From a virus, in IMG/VR virus record IMGVR_UViG_3300046387_000246, positions 1 through 64,000 of that record: a stretch of DNA of 64,000 bases; one strand, 5' to 3'. Below the pieces are notes generated by a model. That model worked only from the letters and a program-made list of their open reading frames with translations. It searched no databases and had not been told where the DNA came from. Positions 53,201-62,028 of the stretch are shown here, piece by piece. Every line of letters begins with the position of its first letter. The stretch's first letter is position 1. The position numbers and the translations under genes are program-made.

Positions 53201-54488
53201 AACTGAGGTTGAGATCTTACACGCTAACCACTGTATGCACGACGCAGGTAATAATGTAAAAATAGATGGTGTAATTTCAGAAGTTGCTCCTACAATCATT
53301 GACTCTGCATATCATACAAATGGTATCACTGCTGCTGATGGTGTGTCTGGTACATTCTCATTACACGTTAACGATGCTTCAGCATTCCATACTACTATTA
53401 ATGGATCTACTGTAGGTACAAGTAATCCTGGTTACATTATCATTCGTGACCCTGAAATTGGACAGAAGCATTATGAAATTATTGAATACAGTGGTATATC
53501 TTCTGATGGTAAGATCATTACACTTCCTTCTGGATCTCGTGGTAAGGCAGGAACTGCTGCATTAATACACAGTTCACTAAGTCTTATTGAATGTTATAAC
53601 ATAGATGGTATTCCTTTAACAGAAGTTAATAAGTTACACACTGCTATTGGTACACCTACTTTGGATTCTTACAAAGTCGCAGTTACATCTGTGTCTACAA
53701 ACGGTATCCAAAATGGTGGTCATAATATCACAGCAACTCAGAACGTTCAATTCGAACAGTTCTATCCACAGTTGCAACAAACTGTATACCCAGAAACAGA
53801 TATCATTCCTAGATTGAACGTTGTTTCTGCTACATCTATTAAAGATGGAAATAATACAGACGAAGCATCCTTCATTAATGATGGTGTTTATCTCGACTGT
53901 ATTGCAAATGAGGATAATTACCTCACATTCCCTAAACTTATATGTTCTAAAGTAAATGAAGATGCTAAGTTAAGTGGTTCTAAATCACTGACTTTCCAAA
54001 TGTTATTAAATTCTAATAACGCTAACTTGACTCCTGTCATTGACACTGATCGTTGTTCTTTGATTACTACATCTAATAGAATCAACGAAGTAACACAAGC
54101 AAATTCAAATGCTGAGAATAGAACTGGTGATAAGAATGATGCAGTATACATTACTAAGGTAATGAATTTATTGCAACCTGCGAACACCTTGAAGGTACAG
54201 TTTGAAGGATGGAGACATCCTGATACAGAGATCTATGTTATGTACAGAATTCAACCTGTTGGTTCTTCTATTGCATTCGATGAAATCGGATATACATACT
54301 TTAATGGGAATGGTAAAGAAGACAAAACTATTCAAAAATCTGAAGCATACTTGCTCAGAGACCTTGAATACACATACAACGGACCTGAGTTCATTTCAGC
54401 TCAAGTGAAAATTATTATGACTTCGAGAAACCAAGCATATGTTCCTCTCATTAAGAACCTTCGCTGCTTATCGTTAAGTGACCTCTAA
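47274..54488 (+). CDS. DUF4815-type virion structural protein, 2404 aa
   Basis: The N-terminus (MPQNTNLNISPYFDDFDAANNFYRVLFRPG...PIQARELTTMQSLMQNQIESFGSHMFKDGSMVIPG) is the DUF4815 signature shared by large structural proteins of marine myoviruses. The middle contains a region (VKIVRENNRRFTMRDIGLIERRVDNLEYYTALSLLE) conserved in these proteins. The C-terminal third has the pattern 'LAQSFLVESKGGAFISSAELYFNTKD...VSVQIREM', several 'GETVVGQTSG'-type modules and Gly-rich loops. It likely forms a large baseplate or tail-fibre-root component. It sits 4 nt after gp8 and its last 11 nt overlap the next small gene. Confidence 0.8.
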   Translation: MPQNTNLNISPYFDDFDAANNFYRVLFRPGYPIQARELTTMQSLMQNQIESFGSHMFKDGSMVIPGQIGYDLDAKAVILQGSFLGADVEQYRTQLDGKIISGLTTGVKAKIIFSIPSATSERGYITLYVKYLTSGGEESTEATFVDNEQLICESEITYGSSLIEIGTPFSQLLPTGSTAVGSTATISNGVYFIRGYFVDIVEQTIILDQYTNSPSYRVGLEIFESIVTPEDDPALNDNATGTSNYSAPGGHRFRIRTSLVKKVIDDDTDKNFIELLRINNSQIESFVERSAYNELAREMARRTFDESGDYTVRDFDIRVREHQNDGINGGVYLPGETSPDGVASSDAYFAVEIGPGKAYVRGYESETLVPTFADLEKSRSTVALQNSIIPFELGNFMLGANVKGSPIINGNNITENYQVIEFRDIAPGGNLTASGTCIGYGRVAAFEYHTGTSAVASNTIFKAYIFDLQPLTVMKMSGNVTVNQGHVIRGRSSKAKAFVEADYTGVDLIKVYQVYGQFRDGEVIERDGVEIGTLSDFYQYEITDSKGIIGKDPDTNAIRFAMDFLLDQETIVAGSNFNINGNPSGTLTGTQSNFTLDLRPGDILTVNGVAELQIDLISTVSTNIDNQITSATSAAYSSNAVPIPNGDYGFIVRRRPQIYDSETADLMIEMPKPSIKSIADESAIVARSFDDITVTGANDFTISLPADEQFLAYDKDHYQLVELAPTAGTLIDIAASHSFNTTGTPRTSLTVTGLTGVSSCRMITSVSKNQAEKKLKNATEMEVMKVERTANSSDNIRYGLTYGSLYGTRIEDEEVSLGSTDVYHIHAVFESNDDNAAVIPHMTFQDATIFKKGTIIEGATSKAKARVVNFNSVSYVCHFVYENENRFSLGESVSGFDANNNVISGLVNDADNSINNGSRNITANFYLDPNQKGHFYDVSKLLRYASSGAPLRKLMIVFNRFTHEATGDYFAAQSYVGIDYSSIPSVSFNGESRELRDVLDFRPAVTPVLSGSGTVGSPYYVNCASLDFKDRGFSSGGVSNNATIIDIPKPESDFRCDYDYYVSRIDKLFLTDQQKFKLVKGIPGEGDDVPGNIDNAMLLATLYHEPYGYDPRNVKIVRENNRRFTMRDIGLIERRVDNLEYYTALSLLELETSSMSVKDSDGFDKFKNGFLVDDFTSFDSAATLHEDFACAVDFAGGQLRASHYTTNVPLQYNASGSSGVTYHTTGTLTLPYEEITFIVQPYASRVENVNPFNVFAYIGRLDLFPSSDDWVDTRRAPDEVVNLEGDFTAQVQRFGGDTNTGFVPTQWNSWRTNWSSSSNRSDTQTMRRGSWPFIRRITTNTTNTTRSQTRSGIRTTITPRIDRQSLGDKVIERTVVPFIRSRNIAFKIQRLKPNTRFYAFIDNVNVNYYTSPRLIEVIKNPTDDTRTNNTPFVNGETVVGQTSGCRLRIVSPDTGFDDGLSPYDSSELPTSYASTTPLLNIDTKTMSETVAGTYFGNPLETEILVGQSSGARAVVKTKRLVANTNGDMEGIMWIPNPGVQTNPRFATGTRVIRLTTSEKDSRVPGTVDSAASANYVASGVIETKQQTILAVRNADIVRDTVVSDRVVNDNSTSTRDTGWYDPLAQSFLVESKGGAFISSAELYFNTKDARIPVSVQIREMANGYPTTKVLAFSDVTLLPSQINLSENGTVSTRFTFPSPVYVTENREYCLVVLSDSNEYKLWISRMGEDDVTNDRTISEQPYAGVLFKSQNASTWTADQYEDLKFNIYKASFSTSGSGTAIFNNSELAIGNSGIAQLRSNPIKTLKPEIKIILSDHQANFTIGAEITQTDTSPIPSAIIRSVVQGISGSSNAYIIVDDVNGTFREGVQSGSNYIYRLVSSRSLADITLTGVTGTFATGTAVTNGTGASGMVTAWNSGTGVLSVKSVTGTFADADAIQQETGGSTTGSGTIGSSGVTATGDDINDYPAAPISYFNQATEVEILHANHCMHDAGNNVKIDGVISEVAPTIIDSAYHTNGITAADGVSGTFSLHVNDASAFHTTINGSTVGTSNPGYIIIRDPEIGQKHYEIIEYSGISSDGKIITLPSGSRGKAGTAALIHSSLSLIECYNIDGIPLTEVNKLHTAIGTPTLDSYKVAVTSVSTNGIQNGGHNITATQNVQFEQFYPQLQQTVYPETDIIPRLNVVSATSIKDGNNTDEASFINDGVYLDCIANEDNYLTFPKLICSKVNEDAKLSGSKSLTFQMLLNSNNANLTPVIDTDRCSLITTSNRINEVTQANSNAENRTGDKNDAVYITKVMNLLQPANTLKVQFEGWRHPDTEIYVMYRIQPVGSSIAFDEIGYTYFNGNGKEDKTIQKSEAYLLRDLEYTYNGPEFISAQVKIIMTSRNQAYVPLIKNLRCLSLSDL

Positions 54489-54711
54489 TAAAAAAAAGTA
54501 CCTCTATGTGGAGGGAAAACCCAATCTAGTCCGAGATACTAATTCTGGTGCTATACTAAATACAAATGCAACCCCTCCTGGCACTGCTGCTAAAGCAAGA
54601 CGTGCTAAGGATGACCGAATAGAATCTATGCAAACTGAGCTAGATGTGCTAAAATCAGAACTATCTGACATTAAATCATTACTTATTAAATCATTGGAGC
54701 TGAACAAATGA
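54478..54711 (+). CDS. Small protein with C-terminal coiled coil, 77 aa
   Basis: Start codon is GTG 54478, 11 nt inside the end of the 2404-residue gene; no ATG gives the conserved-looking N-terminus (KKKYLYVEGKPNLVRDTNSGAIL). That 'KYL.VEG...LVRDTNSGAILNTN' pattern is common to small proteins of T4-like cyanophages. The C-terminal half is a coiled coil (DRIESMQTELDVLKSELSDIKSL). It overlaps the next ATG by 4 nt (ATGA). Likely a virion-assembly or structural accessory; exact role unknown. Confidence 0.7.
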   Translation: MTSNKKKYLYVEGKPNLVRDTNSGAILNTNATPPGTAAKARRAKDDRIESMQTELDVLKSELSDIKSLLIKSLELNK

Positions 54712-54920
54712 CTGCTGACCAAACTGAAACTGTTGATCAGGAAAAACTACTTTCTGATTTTAAAACTCGTTACCAAAACCTGATTGGAGAGAACCAAAAA
54801 CTCGCTGGTCAAATCAAACAAAACGAAACTCAAGCACTAAAACTGCAAGGAGCAATCGAAACGCTAGAATATATTTTACAACCTGGAGAAGAAGTAGACG
54901 AGGTTTCAACCGCAGAATAA
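54708..54920 (+). CDS. Small coiled-coil protein, 70 aa
   Basis: A 70-residue, mostly helical protein (MTADQTETVDQEKLLSDFKTR...EEVDEVSTAE) with heptad-like spacing in QNLIGENQKLAGQIKQNETQ and IETLEYIL. It pairs with the preceding coiled-coil gene (ATGA overlap); the two may form a complex. Both are followed by a strong terminator and a late promoter for the tail fibre. Confidence 0.7.
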   Translation: MTADQTETVDQEKLLSDFKTRYQNLIGENQKLAGQIKQNETQALKLQGAIETLEYILQPGEEVDEVSTAE

Positions 54921-54922
54921 GC

Positions 54923-54948
54923 AAAGAGACCGCAAGGTCTCTTTTTTA
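54923..54948 (+). terminator. Intrinsic terminator upstream of the tail-fibre gene
   Basis: AAAGAGACC pairs with GGTCTCTTT around a GCAA tetraloop (54932-54935), followed by a T-run. It lies directly after the stop of the 70-residue gene and just before the late promoter at 54953. The structural cassette is therefore split into separate late transcripts here. Confidence 0.85.
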
Positions 54949-54952
54949 CGGT

Positions 54953-54960
54953 TATAAATA
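54953..54960 (+). promoter_or_regulatory. T4-type late promoter (TATAAATA)
   Basis: Perfect TATAAATA immediately downstream of the intrinsic terminator, 53 nt before the tail-fibre ATG. It gives the fibre gene and probably the following neck genes their own late start. Confidence 0.8.
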
Positions 54961-55012
54961 TCTCCAGTAGGCATTTCGTTTTCGTGCACGGAAACCATTA
55001 GAGATCTAACCA

Positions 55013-58000
55013 ATGGCAAATAGATTACAATTACGACGTGATGGAGCTCAGCAGTGGGCTAACATCAACCCCATTCTCGCACAGGGTGAATTGGGTATTG
55101 AGATTGATACATCACGTATTAAGATCGGTGATGGAGTAACTCCGTGGAATAGTTTAAAATATGAAAGACCTTTAGAAACAGAATCGAACGCTGCTAATAC
55201 ACTTGTAAAGAGAGACGCTGATGGTAACTTCCAAGCAGGTGCTGTAACTGCTACTCTAATTGGTAATGCTTCTACATCCACACGTCTTGCCAACGCACGT
55301 CAAATCCAATTAGCTGGTCAAGTTACTGGATCAGGTTCTTTTGATGGATCTCAGAACCTTACATTAACAACTGACCTATCATTAATTACAACACTTCCTC
55401 ATTATAACCCTGCTGATCCTGACGCTAGTGATCTATACACTCGTGTTAGAGTTAACTCACAGGGTAGAGTTATCGGTGCTGAACTTGCTTCTACACTTGC
55501 AAACTATGGTATTACTGATGCTCAACCATTAGATGACGAACTTACTTCACTTGCTAGTTTAACCACACTTGGACTTCTTGTACGTTCTTCTGTTGGTAAC
55601 GTTTCTACTAGACAGTTAACTGGTGGTGCAGGTCGTCTTGTATTTACAGTACCTGATGGTAGTTCACAAAACCCATTTATTGACCTTGCTGACACAGCAG
55701 TTGTTGTTGGTAACTATAACGTTGAATCATTAACATCTGTTGATTCTACTGGATCTAGTTCAGAACCTTTTGGTACCGAGACAGTTAATGCTACAAGATT
55801 TAGTGTTGATAGATATGGTCGTGTTACATTAGCAAAGAATGTTCCTATTGCTACAGCAGTAGAAGGATCTAAGTATGGTGCATATGATGCAGGTGTCGCT
55901 TATAACCGCTATGACATAGTTGAACAGGGTGGAAGGATATATCAGGCAATTCAGGATCTAACTGCTGGTCTAGGTGCACCTGGGCATACTACAGGAGATG
56001 TGGGTGGATGGAGATTTACAAATAATGCTACAATTGAACAGAAAGGACTTGCATCATTTGCTCAAGAAGACTTTGATGTAGATTCAAATGGTCACGTAAC
56101 TATCTCAGCAGCAGGTGTTGATAACACCCAACTACAGAACAACCGCATCATTTATACTGACGGAAATACTGTACAGGAATTTGAGTTAGACAATGAGCTA
56201 ACAACTTCCACTGGACACACAGGATTTGATTACCTCAACTATATTAAAATTAATGACACTTCTGGAAATCTTCTCTTTGGTGCTAATAACACCGATAATA
56301 GTTCTGCTGGTGGAGTTGATATTAATGTTGACACTAATATTAGTGGTGCGAATATCATCCTAGACAGACCTGGCAACACTCCTTTACAGACTATTGAAAG
56401 GACAGCAGGTTCATTAAAAATTCATCATAATGTCAATTCAGCAACTGATAGAACTCTTGATATTATTTCAAACAATAGCGGTGCTGGTACTGCTAGTATT
56501 AATATTACGGCTGACGAAGATATAACAATATCTGCGACTAATGTATCTAATAGAGTTAATGTAGAGGGATTCCAATTCCAAGACGATACCCTCAGTAGCA
56601 CTGCTACTACTATGATCTTGGATCCAGGTGATGACGATGCTGCAACTGGTAAAGTTCAGATTCGTGGTGACCTTCAAGTAGATGGTACAACCACTACTGT
56701 TAATTCCACTGTGGTAACTGTCGATGATCCAATCATCGTTCTTGGTGGTGACACTGCTCCTGTTGCAGATGATAACAAGGATCGTGGTGTAGAGTTCTCA
56801 TATTACGACACACAAGCAAGGACAGGATTTTATGGCTGGGACGAAAATTACACAGACTCTAATATCTGGAATGGCACTGGTGGCTTTAGGTTCCTCTACA
56901 ATGCCACTAACACCAATGAAGTATTTACTGGTACAGACGCTGCTCTCATCGCTGGCAACCTCAGACTAACAACAAACACAGGTTCTACATCAGATACAAC
57001 AGGTACATTAGTTGTAACTGGTGGACTTGGACTTTCTGAGAACGCACATATCGGTGGTACTGTTACTATTGCAGGTCAATCCGAAGTTAATAACAATGTA
57101 ATTATCAAGGCAGATAATAAGTCATTCAATATACAGACTGCTGCTGGTGTAGATAAGTTTACAGTTGATACAGATAACGGAAATACAGTTATTGAAGGTA
57201 CATTAGATGTTCAGTTAGAAACAACTATAACTGACAATGTAATCATAAAAGCAGACAATAAGAAATTTGATATTCAAACTGCTGCTGGTGTCAGTGTATT
57301 TGATGTAGATACTGACAACGGTAACACACATACAGATGGTACTCTTGACGTAGACAGTGGTGTCACCTTCAACAGTACACTCGACGTTGACCTTGCTACA
57401 ACTCTTAATAACATATTAGATGTCGATGGTATTTCCACATTCCATAATGACATCATACTTGATACAACTGGTAAGACCTTTAAAATTACTAACGGTTCTG
57501 CTGATAGATTCGTTGTAAATAGCACCTCTGGTAATGTAGATTCAGAAGGAACATTAAACGTAGCAAGTCTTGTTCACTTTGAATCTGCTGATGTACCCAC
57601 AGTTACTACTGATGCAGGTAATAACTTTATTATAGGATCAGCTGACTACGGTGCTTTACGAGTAGATGGAGGTGGTTACATTGCAGGTGATGTTCTGTTT
57701 AACTCTGACATCTATGTCAACGGTATTATCAATGAAAGAGACTTAGGTACTACTGAAACATTCAACACACAAAACTATTTAAGAGTAAGATATAAACTTC
57801 GTACTGGTGTTACTGCACAATATACTCCAACTTTTGCACAAGATAATTCTTCAAACTTGAGAGTATTTGGTGGTGGAGGTATTGCAACTGATCTTCATAT
57901 TGGTGAAAATCTATTTGTAGGTAAGAAAGCAAACTCAGATAACATTGAATTCTCTGTTGATGAAGATGGTAATACAGTTATTGGTAGATCTGGTATTGGT

Positions 58001-61000
58001 TCTAACTCTCTAGGAACTTTAACAGTACACGGTGACGTTACATTAAACCGTGACGTGTCGTTAACTGGTTCACAAATTACTCTTGGTAATGAAACTGCTG
58101 ACGCTCTAACTGTCGAAGCAACAAGTACGTTTAATTCTAATGTTACTTTAGCATCGGGACAGGATCTGTTAGTTGGTGGTAATGCTGAAATTACTGGTAA
58201 CTTAACAGTTCAAGGAACTACTACAACAACTAATAGTACAGTCGTTACTATTGATGATCCTATTATCACACTGGGTGGAGATACTGCTCCTAACACGGAT
58301 GACGATAAGGATCGTGGTATTGAGTTCCGTTATTATGATTCACAGGCTCGTCTTGGATTCTTTGGATGGGACGATTCTGCTGGACGTTTTGCCCTTTATA
58401 ATAATGCTACTAATAGTTCTGAAGTATTCTCTGGTACAAGATCTGGTATTGATGCTGGTTCTATCAAATTGTTTGATACAACTAACGCAACCAATTCTTC
58501 AAGTGGTGCTCTTATAGTTGGTGGTGGTGCTGGTATAGGTCTAGATCTACACGTCGGAGATGACCTCACGGTTGTTGACGATGTATCAATCGGTGGAAAT
58601 GCCGAAATTACAGGTACTCTGGATGTAACAAATGATTTTGCAATCAATTCTAATAAGTTCAACGTTGATAGTATTACTGGTAACACAACTGTGGCTGGGA
58701 CGTTCGGTGTGTCAGGCATTGCAACACTTTCTTCAACCGTTAACATCAGTGGAGCAGGTTCGAACCTCACAGTAGGTGGTACTGCTTCTATTTCAAATGA
58801 CTTCGATATTAACTCTACTAAGTTTACCGTTGCTGCTGCATCTGGTAACACAGTAATTGATGGAACACTAGACGTAGATGAAGCGACAAACGTTACATCA
58901 ACCCTTGGTGTTACTGGAATTATTACTGCTACAGATAGCACACAGTCATCAGTTGGTGGCACATACAATAGCGATGGTGCTTTCAGATTAACTGGTGGTG
59001 CTTCTATCGGTAAGAACGCTGCTATTTCTGGTGATCTTAGAGTTTATACTAACTCACAACTAGATGGAACTCTTGATGTAGAAGGTGTAACTAACTTCAC
59101 AGAGCAAGTCAAGATTAATAAAGTTACTGATTCTGGAAGTGCATCTGATACTTCTGCATCAGTATATACAGCAGGTGGTTTAGCAGTTACTAAGAAAGCA
59201 TTCATTGGAGATGACTTGAATGTTGGTGCAAATAACTTTACTGTTGACGGACCTACAGGTAACGTTGGAATTGCAGGTACTTTAGATGTATCACAAGCAT
59301 CTGGATTCTCTACTATTACTGCTAGTGGTGTTGCTGAACTACAATCAACTCTAAACCTTGGTGGAGGATTTAACATCAACACCAACAAGTTTAACGTTTC
59401 ATCTGCAACTGGTACTACAGATATTGCAGGTCAGTTAAATGTCGTAAATGCTGTTGACTTTGATTCTACTCTTAACGTAGATGGTAATGCAGATTTCAAT
59501 GCTGGTATAGATGTCACAGCAGGTAATGCAACTTTTGCTGGTCTTGTACAGGCAGATAACGTAACTGATTCTACTGGATACACTGATGCTTCTGCATCTG
59601 TATCTACAGACGGTGGTTTATCAGTTAAGAAAAAAGCATTCGTTGGTGGTAACTTCTCTGTTGGTGGTGCTGCTGGAGTTAAAGCATCTATCCTTGCTGC
59701 ATCTGGTAACACAGATATCAAGGGAACATTAAACGTTGACGATGCTGTAACCCTTGGTTCAACTCTCGGAGTCACAGGTCAGATTACTGGTAATGTAACT
59801 GGTGATTTAACAGGTAACGCTGATAGTGCAACTCAGATTAATACTACTAATACTAACAACAACACTCTGTTCTACCCTGCATTTATGGGTGGTAACACTG
59901 GTAATCAAGGAGTGTTCGTTGACTCAAGTAACTTAACTTACAACCCATCTTCTAACACTTTATCAGTTAATAACTTTGTATCTACTACGAACTTCGAAGT
60001 TCAAGGTAATATGAACGTTACTGGTTTGATTAGTTTCGGACAATCAGAAGTTTCAAGTCTTGCAAACCACACCACTGATGTTCTTACTGAAGGTTCAACT
60101 AACTTATACTTTACTGACGAACGTGTAGATGACAGAGTAAACAATCTATTTACTGCTGGAACTGGTATCACTAAGGTATATGATGACGCTGCTAATACTT
60201 ACACACTATCAGTAACTCAGGTAGATATCGATACTGACAATGTAACTGAAGGATCAAGCAACTTGTTCACCACTGCTGCTCGATCAAGGACACACTTTAC
60301 TTACGGAACAGGTATTGAGTTGTCTGGTAGTGGTGAACTATCTGTGACTCAAGGTGATATTAATACTGATACAGTAACAGAAGGTTCTACAAATCTATTC
60401 ACAACAAATACAAGAACAAGATCTCACTTCACTTATGGTAATGGTATTGCATTATCTGCTGGTGGCGAACTAACAGTAACTGAATCTCAGATCGATACTG
60501 ACAATGTAACTGAAGGATCAACAAATCTATTCACAACTGCTGCAAGAACTAGAACTCACTTCACATATGGAGTTGGTGTTAAGTTAACCTCTGCTGATCT
60601 AGCAATAGACTTTACAGAATTTGACACAGGAAGTATCACTGAAGGGTCTAATCTATACTATACAGATGAGAGAGTTGATGACAGAGTTAATAATCTGTTC
60701 ACTGCTGGCACAGGTATCACTAAGGTTTACGATGATGCTGCTAACACATATACTCTTACAGTCACACAGTCAGACATTAACACTGACAATGTAACTGAGG
60801 GATCAACAAATCTCTTTACCACTGCTGCTAGGACAAGGACTCACTTCACATATGGCACAGGTATCACTCACAGTTCTGGTACTCTTAGTGTTACTCAGTC
60901 AGACATTAACACTGACAACGTAACTGAAGGATCTACTAATATCTTCTATACAGAAGCACGTTTCACAGCAAGTCTTGGAGGTAAGAGTACAGCAGATTTG

Positions 61001-61705
61001 ACAGAGGGAGCTAACCTCTACTACACAGATGCTAGAGCAGATGCAAGAATTGCTGCTGCTGATACTGACAATCTATCAGAAGGATCAAGCAATCTTTACT
61101 TCACAAATGCTAGAGCAGACGCTAGAATTGCTGCTGCGGATACTGGAGACCTCAGTGAAGGATCTAACCTTTACTATACAGATGCAAGAGCAGACGCAAG
61201 AATCGCTGCTGCATCTACAAGTGATCTAACAGAAGGAACAAATCTATACTATACAAACGCTCGTGCTGATGCTCGTGTTGTCGCTGGTATCACTGGAAAA
61301 CTTGACGCATCTGCTGTCAGCACCTTCGGTGGAACCCTAATTGATGATGCTGACGCTGCTGCTGCAAGAACAACTCTTGGTCTTGGCACTGCTGCTACCA
61401 CTGCTGCAACTGCATATGCAACTGCTGCACAGGGAACACTCGCTGCATCTGCTACACAACCAGGTGACTTAGCAACTGTAGCAACCAGTGGAGACTATGA
61501 TGATCTAAGCAACAAACCTACATTGGGAACTGCTGCTGCGACTGCATCTACTGCATACGCTACTGCTGCACAAGGTACAAAGGCAGATGCTAATGACACT
61601 GACATAGATGACATCTATACTCAGTTAGATACGATTGGTAATAACGCTGCTATTACAACAGTTGCAGAACTTAAAGCAGCATTACTAGCAATGGTAAGGA
61701 GTTAA
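55013..61705 (+). CDS. Large tail fibre protein, 2230 aa
   Basis: The N-terminus (MANRLQLRRDGAQQWANINPILAQGELGIEIDTSRIKIGDG) is the 'RLQLRRgt...w...np.La.GE.g.e.dt..lKiGDG' attachment motif of phage fibres. A ~100-residue module occurs twice, about residues 556-662 and 1061-1156 ('STVVTVDDPIIVLGGDTAP' and 'STVVTIDDPIITLGGDTAP'). The middle has many short beta units (DITGTLDVT, NFNVDSxTGNT). Residues about 1690-2090 repeat 'TEGSTNLFTTAARTRTHFTYGTGI' and then 'EGSNLYYTDARADARIAAAD'. The C-terminal end is Ala-rich and probably trimeric. It likely recognises the host surface. Terminator plus late promoter lie directly upstream. Confidence 0.85.
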   Translation: MANRLQLRRDGAQQWANINPILAQGELGIEIDTSRIKIGDGVTPWNSLKYERPLETESNAANTLVKRDADGNFQAGAVTATLIGNASTSTRLANARQIQLAGQVTGSGSFDGSQNLTLTTDLSLITTLPHYNPADPDASDLYTRVRVNSQGRVIGAELASTLANYGITDAQPLDDELTSLASLTTLGLLVRSSVGNVSTRQLTGGAGRLVFTVPDGSSQNPFIDLADTAVVVGNYNVESLTSVDSTGSSSEPFGTETVNATRFSVDRYGRVTLAKNVPIATAVEGSKYGAYDAGVAYNRYDIVEQGGRIYQAIQDLTAGLGAPGHTTGDVGGWRFTNNATIEQKGLASFAQEDFDVDSNGHVTISAAGVDNTQLQNNRIIYTDGNTVQEFELDNELTTSTGHTGFDYLNYIKINDTSGNLLFGANNTDNSSAGGVDINVDTNISGANIILDRPGNTPLQTIERTAGSLKIHHNVNSATDRTLDIISNNSGAGTASINITADEDITISATNVSNRVNVEGFQFQDDTLSSTATTMILDPGDDDAATGKVQIRGDLQVDGTTTTVNSTVVTVDDPIIVLGGDTAPVADDNKDRGVEFSYYDTQARTGFYGWDENYTDSNIWNGTGGFRFLYNATNTNEVFTGTDAALIAGNLRLTTNTGSTSDTTGTLVVTGGLGLSENAHIGGTVTIAGQSEVNNNVIIKADNKSFNIQTAAGVDKFTVDTDNGNTVIEGTLDVQLETTITDNVIIKADNKKFDIQTAAGVSVFDVDTDNGNTHTDGTLDVDSGVTFNSTLDVDLATTLNNILDVDGISTFHNDIILDTTGKTFKITNGSADRFVVNSTSGNVDSEGTLNVASLVHFESADVPTVTTDAGNNFIIGSADYGALRVDGGGYIAGDVLFNSDIYVNGIINERDLGTTETFNTQNYLRVRYKLRTGVTAQYTPTFAQDNSSNLRVFGGGGIATDLHIGENLFVGKKANSDNIEFSVDEDGNTVIGRSGIGSNSLGTLTVHGDVTLNRDVSLTGSQITLGNETADALTVEATSTFNSNVTLASGQDLLVGGNAEITGNLTVQGTTTTTNSTVVTIDDPIITLGGDTAPNTDDDKDRGIEFRYYDSQARLGFFGWDDSAGRFALYNNATNSSEVFSGTRSGIDAGSIKLFDTTNATNSSSGALIVGGGAGIGLDLHVGDDLTVVDDVSIGGNAEITGTLDVTNDFAINSNKFNVDSITGNTTVAGTFGVSGIATLSSTVNISGAGSNLTVGGTASISNDFDINSTKFTVAAASGNTVIDGTLDVDEATNVTSTLGVTGIITATDSTQSSVGGTYNSDGAFRLTGGASIGKNAAISGDLRVYTNSQLDGTLDVEGVTNFTEQVKINKVTDSGSASDTSASVYTAGGLAVTKKAFIGDDLNVGANNFTVDGPTGNVGIAGTLDVSQASGFSTITASGVAELQSTLNLGGGFNINTNKFNVSSATGTTDIAGQLNVVNAVDFDSTLNVDGNADFNAGIDVTAGNATFAGLVQADNVTDSTGYTDASASVSTDGGLSVKKKAFVGGNFSVGGAAGVKASILAASGNTDIKGTLNVDDAVTLGSTLGVTGQITGNVTGDLTGNADSATQINTTNTNNNTLFYPAFMGGNTGNQGVFVDSSNLTYNPSSNTLSVNNFVSTTNFEVQGNMNVTGLISFGQSEVSSLANHTTDVLTEGSTNLYFTDERVDDRVNNLFTAGTGITKVYDDAANTYTLSVTQVDIDTDNVTEGSSNLFTTAARSRTHFTYGTGIELSGSGELSVTQGDINTDTVTEGSTNLFTTNTRTRSHFTYGNGIALSAGGELTVTESQIDTDNVTEGSTNLFTTAARTRTHFTYGVGVKLTSADLAIDFTEFDTGSITEGSNLYYTDERVDDRVNNLFTAGTGITKVYDDAANTYTLTVTQSDINTDNVTEGSTNLFTTAARTRTHFTYGTGITHSSGTLSVTQSDINTDNVTEGSTNIFYTEARFTASLGGKSTADLTEGANLYYTDARADARIAAADTDNLSEGSSNLYFTNARADARIAAADTGDLSEGSNLYYTDARADARIAAASTSDLTEGTNLYYTNARADARVVAGITGKLDASAVSTFGGTLIDDADAAAARTTLGLGTAATTAATAYATAAQGTLAASATQPGDLATVATSGDYDDLSNKPTLGTAAATASTAYATAAQGTKADANDTDIDDIYTQLDTIGNNAAITTVAELKAALLAMVRS

Positions 61706-61707
61706 TT

Positions 61708-62028
61708 ATGAAACCATTTCCACTTAAATTTGTCCCTTTATTATTTGTGCTTTGTTGCCTAGCATCATTCACTATAAATGTGGCACCTGTATTTGCTAAT
61801 CACTTACCAGTGATGTATGTACAAGTACCTCAGTGGGCAGATGATTGGGCAGTGTGTGCTGTTGATATACCTGATGCTAAATGTCATTGGTATGTTATGG
61901 CACCTGATAATACATTTGGTGAGGGATTTGACTGGGAGAGTGCTCCTTGGTTTGATGCCAATGGATTAAGTGATATCGCTCCTATGGGTAAAGAAACAGT
62001 TGTACAACAACTACAATATCAAAAGTAA
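61708..62028 (+). CDS. Secreted-looking small protein, 106 aa
   Basis: A 106-residue protein with an N-terminal Sec-type signal: MKPFPLKFVPLLFVLCCLAS...VAPVFANH, with a hydrophobic core at about residues 8-24 and a plausible AxA-like cut near FANH. The mature part is acidic and Trp-rich (PQWADDWAVCAVDIPDAKCHWYVMAPD). It lies between the tail fibre and gp13 and shares a 1-nt TAATG overlap with gp13, in a place usually held by structural genes. Function unknown; if exported it may act in the periplasm. Confidence 0.7.
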   Translation: MKPFPLKFVPLLFVLCCLASFTINVAPVFANHLPVMYVQVPQWADDWAVCAVDIPDAKCHWYVMAPDNTFGEGFDWESAPWFDANGLSDIAPMGKETVVQQLQYQK

